Shown here one piece after another: positions 1 to 7,542 of a DNA stretch of 64,000 nt; within the stretch, counting starts at the first letter, position 1; each line of letters begins with the position of its first letter. Location of the stretch: the NCBI RefSeq assembly GCF_029626035.1, contig NZ_JARUBE010000003.1:4588001-4652000 (forward strand). Direction: 5' to 3'. Origin of the DNA: Micromonospora sp. WMMD980. Lineage in GTDB: Bacteria; Actinomycetota; Actinomycetes; Mycobacteriales; Micromonosporaceae. The notes under the pieces were generated by a model. The model ran no database searches. It saw only the letters and a program-made list of their open reading frames with translations, and was not told the DNA's origin. Position numbers and translations under genes: made by a program.

Positions 1-1245
1 TGTGCAGGTCGGCGACGTCGCTGGCCAGGTATTCCAGGTAGTCGTCGGGCAGCGGCATCCGCCAGGCCCGCTCGCCGGCCGCGTCGATCCCGGCCAGCAG
101 GCTGGCCGCCAGGTCGTCGTTCTCGCTGTAGAGCGCCGCGTGCCGCTTGCCCAGGGCCACCGCGTTCGCCCCGGTCAGGGTGGCCAGGTCGACCAGCAGG
201 TCGGGCTTCAGCTCACGGACGGCGTACGCCATCGCGTCGGCGAGCACGAGCCGGCCCTCGGCGTCGGAGTTGGTGCTCTCGCTGGTCAGCCCGCCGTAGT
301 GGCGGATGACGTCGCCGGGGCGGAACGCCGAGCCGCTGACCATGTTCTCGGCCAGCGGGGCCAGCGTGGTGATCCGGACCGGCAGCCGCAGCGCGGCGGC
401 GCCCAGCGTCGCGGCGACCACGGCGGCAGCGCCGGCCATGTCCTTGCGCATCAGCTTCATGGCCGGCACCGGCTTGATCGAGATGCCGCCGGTGTCGAAC
501 GTGATGCCCTTGCCCACCAGCACCACGTGGGTACGCGCGTCGGCCGGCCGCCAGTCCAGCTCGACCAGGCGCGGGCCGCGGGCGGAGCCGCCCCCGACGG
601 CGAGGATCCCGCCGAAGCCCTCGTCCGCCAGCTCGCGCGGGCCCCGGACGCGCAGGTGCAGGTCGGGTCGGCCGGACGCGGCGGCGGTCACCTGGTCGGC
701 GAACCACTCCGGGTGCTTGGTCGACGAGGGGGTGTTGGTCAGGTCGCGGGCCAGCCAGGTCATCTCGGCGGTGGTGCGGGCCCCGGCCAGCGTGTCGGCC
801 AGCGCCTCCGGATCGGCCACCAACAGGTCCACCCGGGCCAGGGCGGGTCGCGGGCCGGCCTCGGTGAGCCGGAAACGGTAGGAGCCGAGCAGCAGGCCCT
901 CGACGAGCCCGCGCAGCGCCGCGGCGTCGTCGGCGAGCGAGATCGTGATCTGCGTCTCATCCACCGCGGCGCGGGCCAACGCGGCGCCCGCGCAGCGCCA
1001 GGCCGGCTCGTCGCCGTCGCCCACGCCGAGCAGCCAGAGGCGGGACGGGGCGCCACCGGGGCGAAGGTGCTCGCGCACCTCGCCGGCGGCGCCGGTGAGG
1101 CGGGTGGCGGGCAGCAGCGCGGCCGCCTCGGCCCCTACGTCGTCACCGGGCGGGCGCGCGGTCGGCGCCAGCTCGGGCGGGGCGTCCGGCCCACCGGGAC
1201 GCACGGGCAGGACGAGGGTGTCGGGCCGGGTGGACCCGCTCACCA
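1..1245 (-). CDS. pepA: Leucyl aminopeptidase (M17 family), 3' part cut by window edge
   Basis: Cytosolic metallo-aminopeptidase that removes N-terminal residues from peptides. Reading the minus strand from the GTG at 1243-1245 gives 415 codons open to the window edge. The N-terminal domain is variable. The catalytic domain carries the M17 motifs GKGITFDTGG, a downstream MRKDMAGAAA segment and NSDAEGRL (usually NTDAEGRL), which supply the two-metal ligands and the active site. The family is about 500 residues, so the last 80 or so are missing. No Shine-Dalgarno site is obvious at this GTG, and an ATT lies three codons upstream. Long plus-strand reading frames over this stretch are composition shadows. 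Confidence 0.9.
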
Positions 1246-1324
1246 GACGAATGGCCAGCACGCTGGACCGTACCTCCGAAAACGCTCTAAGCGGGACACA
1301 TTGCCGCTTGCCGGCCGATGAAGG

Positions 1325-1357
1325 CCCTGAGCCACCGGCCAAGCCGGTGGCTCAGGG
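1325..1357. terminator. Perfect 15-bp inverted repeat, terminator-like
   Basis: The arms at 1325-1339 and 1343-1357 are perfectly complementary around a 3-base loop. The hairpin lies between the start of the aminopeptidase gene and the stop of the DUF3117 gene, which are both on the minus strand, so it most likely ends DUF3117 transcription. It has no T-run, as is common in high-GC actinomycetes. Confidence 0.75.
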
Positions 1358-1405
1358 TAGGACGAACCGCCCGCGCGGCGCGTGCCGCGCGGACCGCTCC
1401 TCGCA

Positions 1406-1573
1406 TCAGCCGGCGGCCGCCTTCAGCGCGTCACCCAGCGCGGTGGCCTCGTCGGGAGTCATCTCGACGACGAGCCGGCCACCACCCTCCAGCGGGACCC
1501 GCATGACGATGCCCCGACCCTCCTTGGTGACCTCCAGCGGACCGTCGCCCGTCCGCGGCTTCATCGCCGCCAT
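1406..1573 (-). CDS. DUF3117 family small protein (55 aa)
   Basis: A 55-residue protein that begins MAAMKPRTGDGPLEVTKEG and has a short acidic helix at its end. This is the full usual length of DUF3117, a conserved actinobacterial family of unknown function. The start at 1571-1573 is supported by a GGGGAGA ribosome site about 6 bases upstream and by the family's usual N-terminus. The reading frame extends further upstream without a stop, but that extension is not conserved-looking. It is transcribed divergently from the PaaX-type regulator. Confidence 0.9.
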   Translation of the reverse strand: MAAMKPRTGDGPLEVTKEGRGIVMRVPLEGGGRLVVEMTPDEATALGDALKAAAG

Positions 1574-1763
1574 GTTGTCTCCCCTCAGACCTACGCCAGG
1601 GTCGGTGGGTTGCCCCACAGCCACTTCGCCATCGCCGCCCGCAAACGTCGCGGAGGCGTCGAGAGACGATTTTCCCTGATGAACACCGCCGGACCCAAAC
1701 CGAAGCAGCATTGATGTAACAGCATCTAGCTTATCTTGGATAGGCCTGTCACAATGTGCGGTC

Positions 1764-2582
1764 ATGCAGGCACGGTCGGCACTCTTCGACCTGTACGGCG
1801 ACCACCTCCGCGCCAGGGGTGGCCGCGCACCGGTCGCCGCGCTGGTCAAGCTGCTGGCGCCACTCGGGATCGCCCCACCGGCGGTGCGCACCGCCGTCTC
1901 CCGGATGGTCCGCCAGGGCTGGCTGGAACCCCTCCGGCTCGCCTCCGGACCGGGATATTCGATCACCCCGAAAGCGGGCCGTCGACTGGACGAGGCGGCC
2001 TCCCGGATCTACCGGACCGGTCGGCACAGTTGGGACGGACGGTTCGATCTTCTCGTCCTCGCGGCCCCCGCCTCGCGGCGGGACCGGCAGCGGCTCGCCG
2101 CCAACCTCACCTTCCTCGGCTACGGCACCCTCGACGACTGCACCTGGGTGGCCACCCGCCCGGGAGAGGACGTCGACCTGCTGCTCGCCGAGGCGGGCGT
2201 GCGCTTCGAACGGTTCACCGCCGCCCACGCGGCCGGCACCCCCGGCGCGATGGGCGTGGTCCGCCGGGCCTGGGACCTGACCGAGATCGGCCGGGCCTAC
2301 GAACGCTTCGTCGCCGAGCAGAAGCCGCTGCTCTCCGGCGTCACGGTCCGCAGCAGCGACGAGGAGGCGTACGCGGCCCGGTTCCGGCTCGTGCACGCGT
2401 GGCGTACCTTCCTGTTCCGGGACCCGCAACTGCCCCCGGCGCTGCTCCCCGAGCGTTGGCCGGGCACCAGCGCGGCCGGGTTCTTCGACCGCCACGCGGC
2501 CCGGCTCCGGCCCGCCGCCGACCGGTACGTCGAGCAGTGCCTCGACGCCAGCAACCGCCTCGCCCGACAGAAGGGTCGTTAG
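1764..2582 (+). CDS. PaaX-family transcriptional regulator
   Basis: A 272-residue protein with an N-terminal winged helix (residues ~1-75, PaaX-like, including the VRTAVSRMVRQGWLEP recognition region), a central PaaX domain and a C-terminal PaaX_C-like region with HAWRTFLFRDPQLPP. PaaX regulators bind phenylacetyl-CoA or related acyl-CoAs. The gene is 4 bp upstream of an enoyl-CoA hydratase gene, which fits control of a small acyl-CoA catabolic unit. The full phenylacetate pathway (paaABCDEK) is not here, so its ligand is unknown. No strong ribosome site precedes the ATG. Confidence 0.85.
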   Translation: MQARSALFDLYGDHLRARGGRAPVAALVKLLAPLGIAPPAVRTAVSRMVRQGWLEPLRLASGPGYSITPKAGRRLDEAASRIYRTGRHSWDGRFDLLVLAAPASRRDRQRLAANLTFLGYGTLDDCTWVATRPGEDVDLLLAEAGVRFERFTAAHAAGTPGAMGVVRRAWDLTEIGRAYERFVAEQKPLLSGVTVRSSDEEAYAARFRLVHAWRTFLFRDPQLPPALLPERWPGTSAAGFFDRHAARLRPAADRYVEQCLDASNRLARQKGR

Positions 2583-2586
2583 AAAC

Positions 2587-3378
2587 GTGACCGAGCCGTT
2601 GCTCGTCGACCGCACCGACGCCGTCGTCACCCTGACGCTGAACCGCCCGACGGCGATGAACTCGCTCGACGTGGCGCTCAAGGAGGCGCTCCGGGACGTC
2701 CTGGCCGAGTTGGAGACCGACCGCTCCTGCCGAGCGGTCGTGCTGGCCGGCGCGGGCGGCTCGTTCAGCGCCGGGCAGGACCTGCGGGAGCACGTGCGGA
2801 CCCTGGAGTCGGCGGACGCCCGACCGCTGGACACCGTGCGGGCGCACTACAACCCGATCGCCGCCCGGCTGGCCAACCTGCCCAAGCCGGTGGTCGCGGC
2901 GGTCCGGGGCATGGCCGCCGGCGCCGGCGCGTCGCTTGCGTTCCTGGCCGACTTCCGCATCGGCGGCCCGAAGACCCGGTTCCTGATGGCGTTCGCCGGC
3001 GTCGGGCTCGCCGCCGACACCGGCGCCTCCTGGACGCTCCCCCGCCTGGTCGGCCACGCCAAGGCGGTCGAGCTGCTGATGCTCGCCGAGCCGGTTGGCG
3101 CCGAGGACGCCTGCCGGCTGGGTCTGCTCACCCGGCTGGTGGACGACGACGAGCAGGTGCTCCCGGCCGCGCAGGAGCTGGCCGCCCGCCTCGCCGCCGG
3201 CCCGACCGTCGCCTACGGGGCGATCAAGCGCCAGCTCTCCGTCGCCGACGCCGGCACGCTCGCCGACGCGTTGGCCGCCGAGGCGCAGGCCCAGGCGATC
3301 TGCGGGGCCACCACCGACCACAAGGCCGCGACCATCGCCTTCGTCAACAAGCAGAAGCCGGTCTTCGAGGGCCGCTGA
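2587..3378 (+). CDS. Enoyl-CoA hydratase/isomerase (crotonase family)
   Basis: A 263-residue crotonase-fold protein. It has the first oxyanion-hole segment (AGAGGSFSAGQDL, ~residues 56-68) and the second around GMAAGAGASLAF. The position usually filled by catalytic Glu in hydratases falls in FAGVGLAADTGASW, which resembles PaaG/PaaB-type isomerases more than classic hydratases. It probably acts on a CoA-thioester in fatty or aromatic acid breakdown. It is co-transcribed with the PaaX-type regulator and its stop is 6 bp from the convergent neighbour. Confidence 0.85.
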   Translation: MTEPLLVDRTDAVVTLTLNRPTAMNSLDVALKEALRDVLAELETDRSCRAVVLAGAGGSFSAGQDLREHVRTLESADARPLDTVRAHYNPIAARLANLPKPVVAAVRGMAAGAGASLAFLADFRIGGPKTRFLMAFAGVGLAADTGASWTLPRLVGHAKAVELLMLAEPVGAEDACRLGLLTRLVDDDEQVLPAAQELAARLAAGPTVAYGAIKRQLSVADAGTLADALAAEAQAQAICGATTDHKAATIAFVNKQKPVFEGR

Positions 3379-3384
3379 GCGCGG

Positions 3385-4008
3385 TCAGTCGTCCTCCTCC
3401 GGATCCTGGTTGGCCTCGACGCCGAGCACGAACGCCTGCATGGCCAGCTCGTCACCGGAGGGCGAGACGAACGCCGGCAGCTCACGCGGGCCCAACTCCT
3501 GCACGTAGGACCAGAAGATGCGGACCGCCTCGGCCCGCGAGGCCGCCTCGATCGGCAGGTCGAGGCTGACCAGCCAGGTGCGTCGCGCGGGCGGCGGCCC
3601 GAGCCGGTCGGCCAGTGCCCGCCAGCGCGCCGGGTCGAGCGCGACGACCGGGCCGTCCAACGCCGGGCCGTCGACCGGCACCGGCTCGTCGAGCGCCCGA
3701 CGGATGTATGTCACCACGAGCGCGCCCGCCGTCGCGTCGGACTGCGGGTCGTCCGGGTCCTCCCGGCCCCCGACGCCGGCCCGGGTGACCCGGCCGAGCG
3801 CCACCAACCGCAGCGGCTCACCGATCAGCACCGCCACCCGGTCACCGGGGCGGGGGCGGGCCGCCGCCGGCAGCCCGGTCAGCTCCAGCACGTCGTGGTG
3901 CACCAGCCGCTCGGCCTGGTAGCGCTGGTCGGGCAGCAGCACCGCCCAGGCGCCCGCCGTGGGATCACCGTCGGTCGTCCCGCTCGTCCGCGGCTCGGTA
4001 TCGGTCAT
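3385..4008 (-). CDS. Conserved hypothetical protein (207 aa)
   Basis: A soluble, acidic 207-residue protein with no recognised catalytic motif. The N-terminus is disordered (Thr/Gly/Asp-rich). A region at residues ~50-75 (RPGDRVAVLIGEPLRLVALGRV) looks like a small beta-barrel, and the C-terminus has helices. Codon use and third-position GC match the surrounding core genes, so it is a real chromosomal gene. It lies 25 bp downstream of the Tag gene on the same strand and could be co-transcribed with it. I do not recognise the family. Confidence 0.7.
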   Translation of the reverse strand: MTDTEPRTSGTTDGDPTAGAWAVLLPDQRYQAERLVHHDVLELTGLPAAARPRPGDRVAVLIGEPLRLVALGRVTRAGVGGREDPDDPQSDATAGALVVTYIRRALDEPVPVDGPALDGPVVALDPARWRALADRLGPPPARRTWLVSLDLPIEAASRAEAVRIFWSYVQELGPRELPAFVSPSGDELAMQAFVLGVEANQDPEEDD

Positions 4009-4033
4009 GCCCCAATCCCATCACGCCGCCGGG

Positions 4034-4642
4034 TCACCGCTCGGGCCGGTCGCCGTTCACGTGGCAGTCGGCGAGGTGGTCGTCCACCATGCCGGTGGCC
4101 TGCATCAGCGCGTATGCCGTGGTCGGGCCGACGAAGCGGAAGCCCCGCTTCTTGAGCGCCTTGGCCAGCGCGGTGGACTCCGGGGTGAGCGCCGGAACCT
4201 CGGCGAAGGACCGGGGACGCGCCGGCCGGGGCGGGGGAGCGAACGACCAGAGCAGCGCGGAGAGGCCCTCGGGCAGGTCGAGCGCGGCGCGGGCGTTGGC
4301 GATCGCCGCCTCGACCTTGGCCCGGTTGCGCACGATCCCGACGTCGGCCAGCAGCCGGGCCTGCTCGGCCTCGCCGTAGCCGGCGACCGTCTCGATCCGG
4401 AACCCGTCGAAGGCGAGCCGGAACGCCTGCCGCTTGCGCAGGATGGTCAGCCAGGACAGGCCGGACTGGAACGCCTCCAGGGTCAGCCGCTCGTAGAGCG
4501 CGTCGTCGCCGCGTAGCGGCCGCCCCCACTCCTCGTCGTGGTAGACGGCGTAGTCGGGGGTGCTCGCTCCCCAGGCGCAGCGGGGCAGCCCGTCGGCGCC
4601 GGTCACCAGGTCAGTCACGCCGTACACGGTAGGCCAGGGCAC
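4034..4642 (-). CDS. tag: DNA-3-methyladenine glycosylase I
   Basis: Base-excision repair enzyme that removes 3-methyladenine from alkylated DNA. Family landmarks are CAWG near the N-terminus, YHDEEWG, the LSWLTILRKRQAFR segment with the helix-hairpin-helix region, IVRNRAKV, and KKRGFRFVGPTTAYALMQA before the C-terminal DHLADCH, which supplies zinc ligands together with Cys and His near the N-terminus. The GTG at 4642 gives 202 residues. A second GTG eight codons later (start at 4618) would fit the usual family N-terminus better. Neither has a clear ribosome site. Confidence 0.93.
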   Translation of the reverse strand: MPWPTVYGVTDLVTGADGLPRCAWGASTPDYAVYHDEEWGRPLRGDDALYERLTLEAFQSGLSWLTILRKRQAFRLAFDGFRIETVAGYGEAEQARLLADVGIVRNRAKVEAAIANARAALDLPEGLSALLWSFAPPPRPARPRSFAEVPALTPESTALAKALKKRGFRFVGPTTAYALMQATGMVDDHLADCHVNGDRPER

Positions 4643-4679
4643 CGACAGGCCGGGCCCGCCGCCCAGCCCGGCGTGCGGC

Positions 4680-5177
4680 TCAGGGCAGGCGGCCCTGCTC
4701 GACCAGCCGGGCGAACCGCTTCAACGCCTGGGTCAGGCTGAACTTGGAGCCGGGCCAGAGCACCGGCCAGGCCACCCGGCCGGCCGCCCCCCCGGGCAGG
4801 TGGAACCACTCGTGCCAGACCACCTGGGTGCGGTCGCGGTCCATCGGGGTGCAGCGCAGCACGCCCGGACCGCGCAGCAGCCGGCCGCAGTGCACCACCC
4901 CGACCTCGTAGGGCGCGTCGACCCGGACCACCCGCATCTCGTCGCGCAGCGCGGCCGGACCGAGGGCGGTGACCGCCTCGATCAGGCTCCCCTCGCCGCC
5001 GTCGCCCTCGACCACCCGGACCGTGGTGAACGGGATCCAGTCCGACTGCCGTTCCCACGCGGTCAGCGCGGCGAACACCCGCTCGGCCGGCGCGTCGACG
5101 ATCACCGTGGCGGTGACCTCCGCGGCGCCGGGCTGGGCCGCCTCGGCGAAGCCGGCGGAGCCCTCCGCGCCGGTCAC
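4680..5177 (-). CDS. SRPBCC-family protein (polyketide cyclase/START-like fold)
   Basis: A 165-residue protein with the SRPBCC pattern: VTATVIVDAPAERVFAALTAWERQSDW followed by alternating strands and a C-terminal helix (TQALKRFARLVEQG). These proteins bind hydrophobic ligands in a helix-grip cavity, and the ligand is unknown here. The start overlaps the stop of the DivIVA-domain gene by 4 bp, so the two are translationally coupled. The first 18 residues are probably disordered. Confidence 0.85.
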   Translation of the reverse strand: MTGAEGSAGFAEAAQPGAAEVTATVIVDAPAERVFAALTAWERQSDWIPFTTVRVVEGDGGEGSLIEAVTALGPAALRDEMRVVRVDAPYEVGVVHCGRLLRGPGVLRCTPMDRDRTQVVWHEWFHLPGGAAGRVAWPVLWPGSKFSLTQALKRFARLVEQGRLP

Positions 5178-5794
5178 GCCGACTCCGAGCGGACCGCCGC
5201 CCCGCGCTCCCGGTCGCCCTCGACGGTCGTGGGACCGGTCGTCCCCACCGGGCCGGCGTCGCTCGCGCCCGCCGGGACGGTGTTGTCCTTCACCGCGGCG
5301 GCGGCCGGCGCTTCCGCCACACCCGCCTCCGCGGCCCCGGTGCCCGTGTGGTCAGCGCCGGCCGACGGCCCGGGCGCCGACAGGTCGATGGTCATCGGGT
5401 CGGCGGTCGACTGGTCGGCTTCGTCGGGGATGGCCGTGGCGGCCTCCTCGCGCGCCCGGCGGAGCGCGTCGGCGTCCTCGGTCCGCCCCTCCCGCAGCGC
5501 GGTGTTCTCGGCCTCCAGCACGCCGATCAGCTCCGACTTGTAGCCGATGTCGTAGGCGGCCCGCCGGAGCGCGGCGTCGACCTGGGCCATCCGGTAGCCG
5601 CGCAGCGCGGTGTCGAACCGGACGTCGGTCACGTCCGACTCGTCGAGCGGGCGGGCGCCCGGCAGGGGCACGGACCGCCCGTCCGGCTCGGCCGGCACCA
5701 GGCCCGGGTCTCGCCCGGAGACCAGCACCGTCACTCCGAACACCACTGCCGCGACGGTCAGCGCGACGACCAAGAGGAGGAGAACCTGACCCAT
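5174..5794 (-). CDS. DivIVA-domain membrane-anchored protein
   Basis: The ATG at 5792-5794 gives 206 residues. An N-terminal transmembrane helix (QVLLLLVVALTVAAVVFGV) is followed by a single DivIVA-type motif (DVRFDTALRGYRMAQVDAALR), a short coiled coil (IGVLEAENTALREG) and a long Ala/Gly/Thr-rich acidic tail. This layout belongs to actinobacterial DivI1A-domain proteins linked to the cell envelope or polar growth, not to full-length Wag31/DivIVA. A start 29 codons upstream is possible but adds a basic stretch that does not fit ahead of the membrane helix. It is the first gene of a two-gene operon with the SRPBCC protein. Confidence 0.85.
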   Translation of the reverse strand: MGQVLLLLVVALTVAAVVFGVTVLVSGRDPGLVPAEPDGRSVPLPGARPLDESDVTDVRFDTALRGYRMAQVDAALRRAAYDIGYKSELIGVLEAENTALREGRTEDADALRRAREEAATAIPDEADQSTADPMTIDLSAPGPSAGADHTGTGAAEAGVAEAPAAAAVKDNTVPAGASDAGPVGTTGPTTVEGDRERGAAVRSESA

Positions 5795-5952
5795 GCAGAG
5801 ATCGTGGCATGCTGACCGGGTTCGGGCGAGCCCTCCGCGGCCTCCGGTCCGGAAACAACGCGACCGCGCGCCAGGCGACACACCACATCGACGCTGCTCG
5901 ATCAGCGCCGCTCACTCTCCGTGTCGAGTTTCAGAAGAGACTCCAAGAAAAT

Positions 5953-5996
5953 GCGGTATGCCTCTCGGTCATAATTATGACCGAGAGGTATACCGC
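5953..5996. promoter_or_regulatory. 44-bp AT-centred palindrome between divergent genes
   Basis: Two 20-bp arms with one mismatch surround a central AATT, giving an almost perfect 44-bp palindrome inside the divergent spacer between the DivIVA-domain gene and the FolP2-like gene. The centre (5971-5978) is all A/T in a very GC-rich background. It could be a repressor operator or an RNA hairpin. Its position 160 bp from both starts and its symmetry favour a protein-binding site or a bidirectional element. Confidence 0.6.
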
Positions 5997-6155
5997 TCAC
6001 CGGCGATGCCCTCTCTCCGGCGCGACACGCCCACGGCGCCGGCCGGGCAGTCCGCAAGACTGCCCTTCGAGCCGCGATCTTCCACACTCGAAGGGCCGTT
6101 TCGTACCACGATCTCGGAGCGGGTCGATGCGGGGCGCGGAGACGAGGAGACGGGT

Positions 6156-7034
6156 ATGGCGGGCATGGGCGGGGCGTTGCGGCTCGGTGGGCGGACCTTC
6201 GCCCCGGGCGAGCTGGTGGTGATGGCGATCGTGAACCGCACGCCCGACTCGTTCTTCGACCGGGGTGCCACGTTCGCGCAGGACAGCGCGTTGCGCGCGG
6301 TCGAGCGGGCGGTGGCCGACGGCGCCGAGATCGTCGACGTCGGCGGGGTGAAGGCCGGCCCGGGCGACGAGGTGGACGTGGCCGAGGAGATCCGCCGGAC
6401 GGTGGACACCATCGCCGCGGTCCGGTCCGCCTTCCCGGACGTGGTCCTCTCGATCGACACCTGGCGGGCCGAGGTGGCGGTGGAGGCGGTCGCGGCCGGC
6501 GCGGACCTGCTCAACGACACCTGGTCGGGGGCCGACCCGGCGCTCGCCCGGGTCGCCGCGGCGACCGGCGCCGGGCTGGTCTGCTCGCACGCCGGCGGGC
6601 TCGCGCCGCGGACCCGGCCGCACCGGGCGGCCTTCGACGACGTGGTGGCCGACGTGCTCGACACGGTCACCGCGCTCGCGGAACGGGCGGCCGGGCTGGG
6701 GGTACGGCGGGACGGCATCCTGATCGACCCGGCGCACGACTTCGGCAAGAACACCAGACACTCGCTGGAGATCACCCGGCGGCTCGCCGAGCTGGCCGAC
6801 AGCGGCTGGCCGCTGCTCGTGGCGCTGTCGAACAAGGACTTCATCGGCGAGACGCTCGACCTGCCGGTGCCCGAGCGGCTGGAGGGGACGCTCGCCGCCA
6901 CCGCGGTCTCGGCCTGGCTCGGCGCCCGGGTCTTCCGCGCCCACCAGGTCCGCGAGACCCGACGGGTGCTCGACATGGTGGCGTCGATCCGGGGTGACCG
7001 CCCGCCGGCGGCGACCCGGCGCGGGCTCGCCTAG
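6156..7034 (+). CDS. folP2: FolP2-like dihydropteroate synthase homologue
   Basis: A 292-residue TIM-barrel protein with a clear GAGGAGA ribosome site 5 bp before the ATG. It keeps the DHPS hallmarks MAIVNRTPDSFFDRG and LSIDTWRAEVA. Other signature positions differ: the usual GGESTRPG is GGVKAGPG, and the usual DPGxGFGK is DPAHDFGK. Those changes are typical of the actinobacterial FolP2 paralogue, whose mycobacterial member is reported not to replace FolP1. The true substrate may therefore not be dihydropterin pyrophosphate. No other folate genes are nearby. The stop is 2 bp from that of the convergent nuoA. Confidence 0.85.
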   Translation: MAGMGGALRLGGRTFAPGELVVMAIVNRTPDSFFDRGATFAQDSALRAVERAVADGAEIVDVGGVKAGPGDEVDVAEEIRRTVDTIAAVRSAFPDVVLSIDTWRAEVAVEAVAAGADLLNDTWSGADPALARVAAATGAGLVCSHAGGLAPRTRPHRAAFDDVVADVLDTVTALAERAAGLGVRRDGILIDPAHDFGKNTRHSLEITRRLAELADSGWPLLVALSNKDFIGETLDLPVPERLEGTLAATAVSAWLGARVFRAHQVRETRRVLDMVASIRGDRPPAATRRGLA

Positions 7035-7036
7035 GA

Positions 7037-7414
7037 TCACGTCCAGCGCAGGACGCCACGCCGCCAGGCGTAGAGGATGCCGAGCGCGACGATCGCCACG
7101 AAGACGCCCATCTCCACCACCGTGGTCTCACCGAACCCGGGCCGGTCGAAGACCAGTGCCCACGGGAAGAGGAAGACCGCCTCCACCGCGAACAGGACGT
7201 AGAGATAGGCGTAGACGTAGTAGCGGATCTGCATCTGGGCCCAGTCGCCGCCGACCGGGTCGAGCCCGCACTCGTACGAGGCCCGCTTGCCCCACGGCTC
7301 GGCCGGGCGGGCCGGACGTAACACCCGGTTCGCCGAGAACGCCGTGACGAAGAAGAGCACTGCGGCGATCAGCAGCAGACCGAGCGTGGCGTACGAGCCG
7401 AGATATCCGGTCAC
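7037..7414 (-). CDS. nuoA: NADH-quinone oxidoreductase subunit A, orphan copy
   Basis: A 125-residue membrane protein (GTG start at 7412-7414) with three predicted helices: near the N-terminus (TLGLLLIAAVLFFVTAF), around YVLFAVEAVFLFPWA, and at the C-terminus. It carries the NuoA motifs YECGLDPVG and QIRYYVYAYLY, where the Cys sits in the quinone-site loop. A normal nuo operon would continue with nuoB, but the next gene downstream is convergent and unrelated. It is therefore a stand-alone copy, either a relic or part of a dispersed second complex I. Confidence 0.9.
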   Translation of the reverse strand: MTGYLGSYATLGLLLIAAVLFFVTAFSANRVLRPARPAEPWGKRASYECGLDPVGGDWAQMQIRYYVYAYLYVLFAVEAVFLFPWALVFDRPGFGETTVVEMGVFVAIVALGILYAWRRGVLRWT

Positions 7415-7542
7415 GACCGGAGCGTACCGGTCCCGTCGAGGCGTCTCGGACACGTTACGAATTCGTTTCCTGGCGGGACTAGTGCCGGATGGCGACGGTC
7501 CCCGAATAATGAGAGCTCGTCGCAACGTCCCCCGGAGGACAG

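Noticed and set aside
2..1321. 439-codon plus-strand frame at the left edge
   Set aside because: Repetitive Arg/Gly/Gln composition typical of the antisense frame of a high-GC gene. The opposite strand encodes a clear M17 aminopeptidase.
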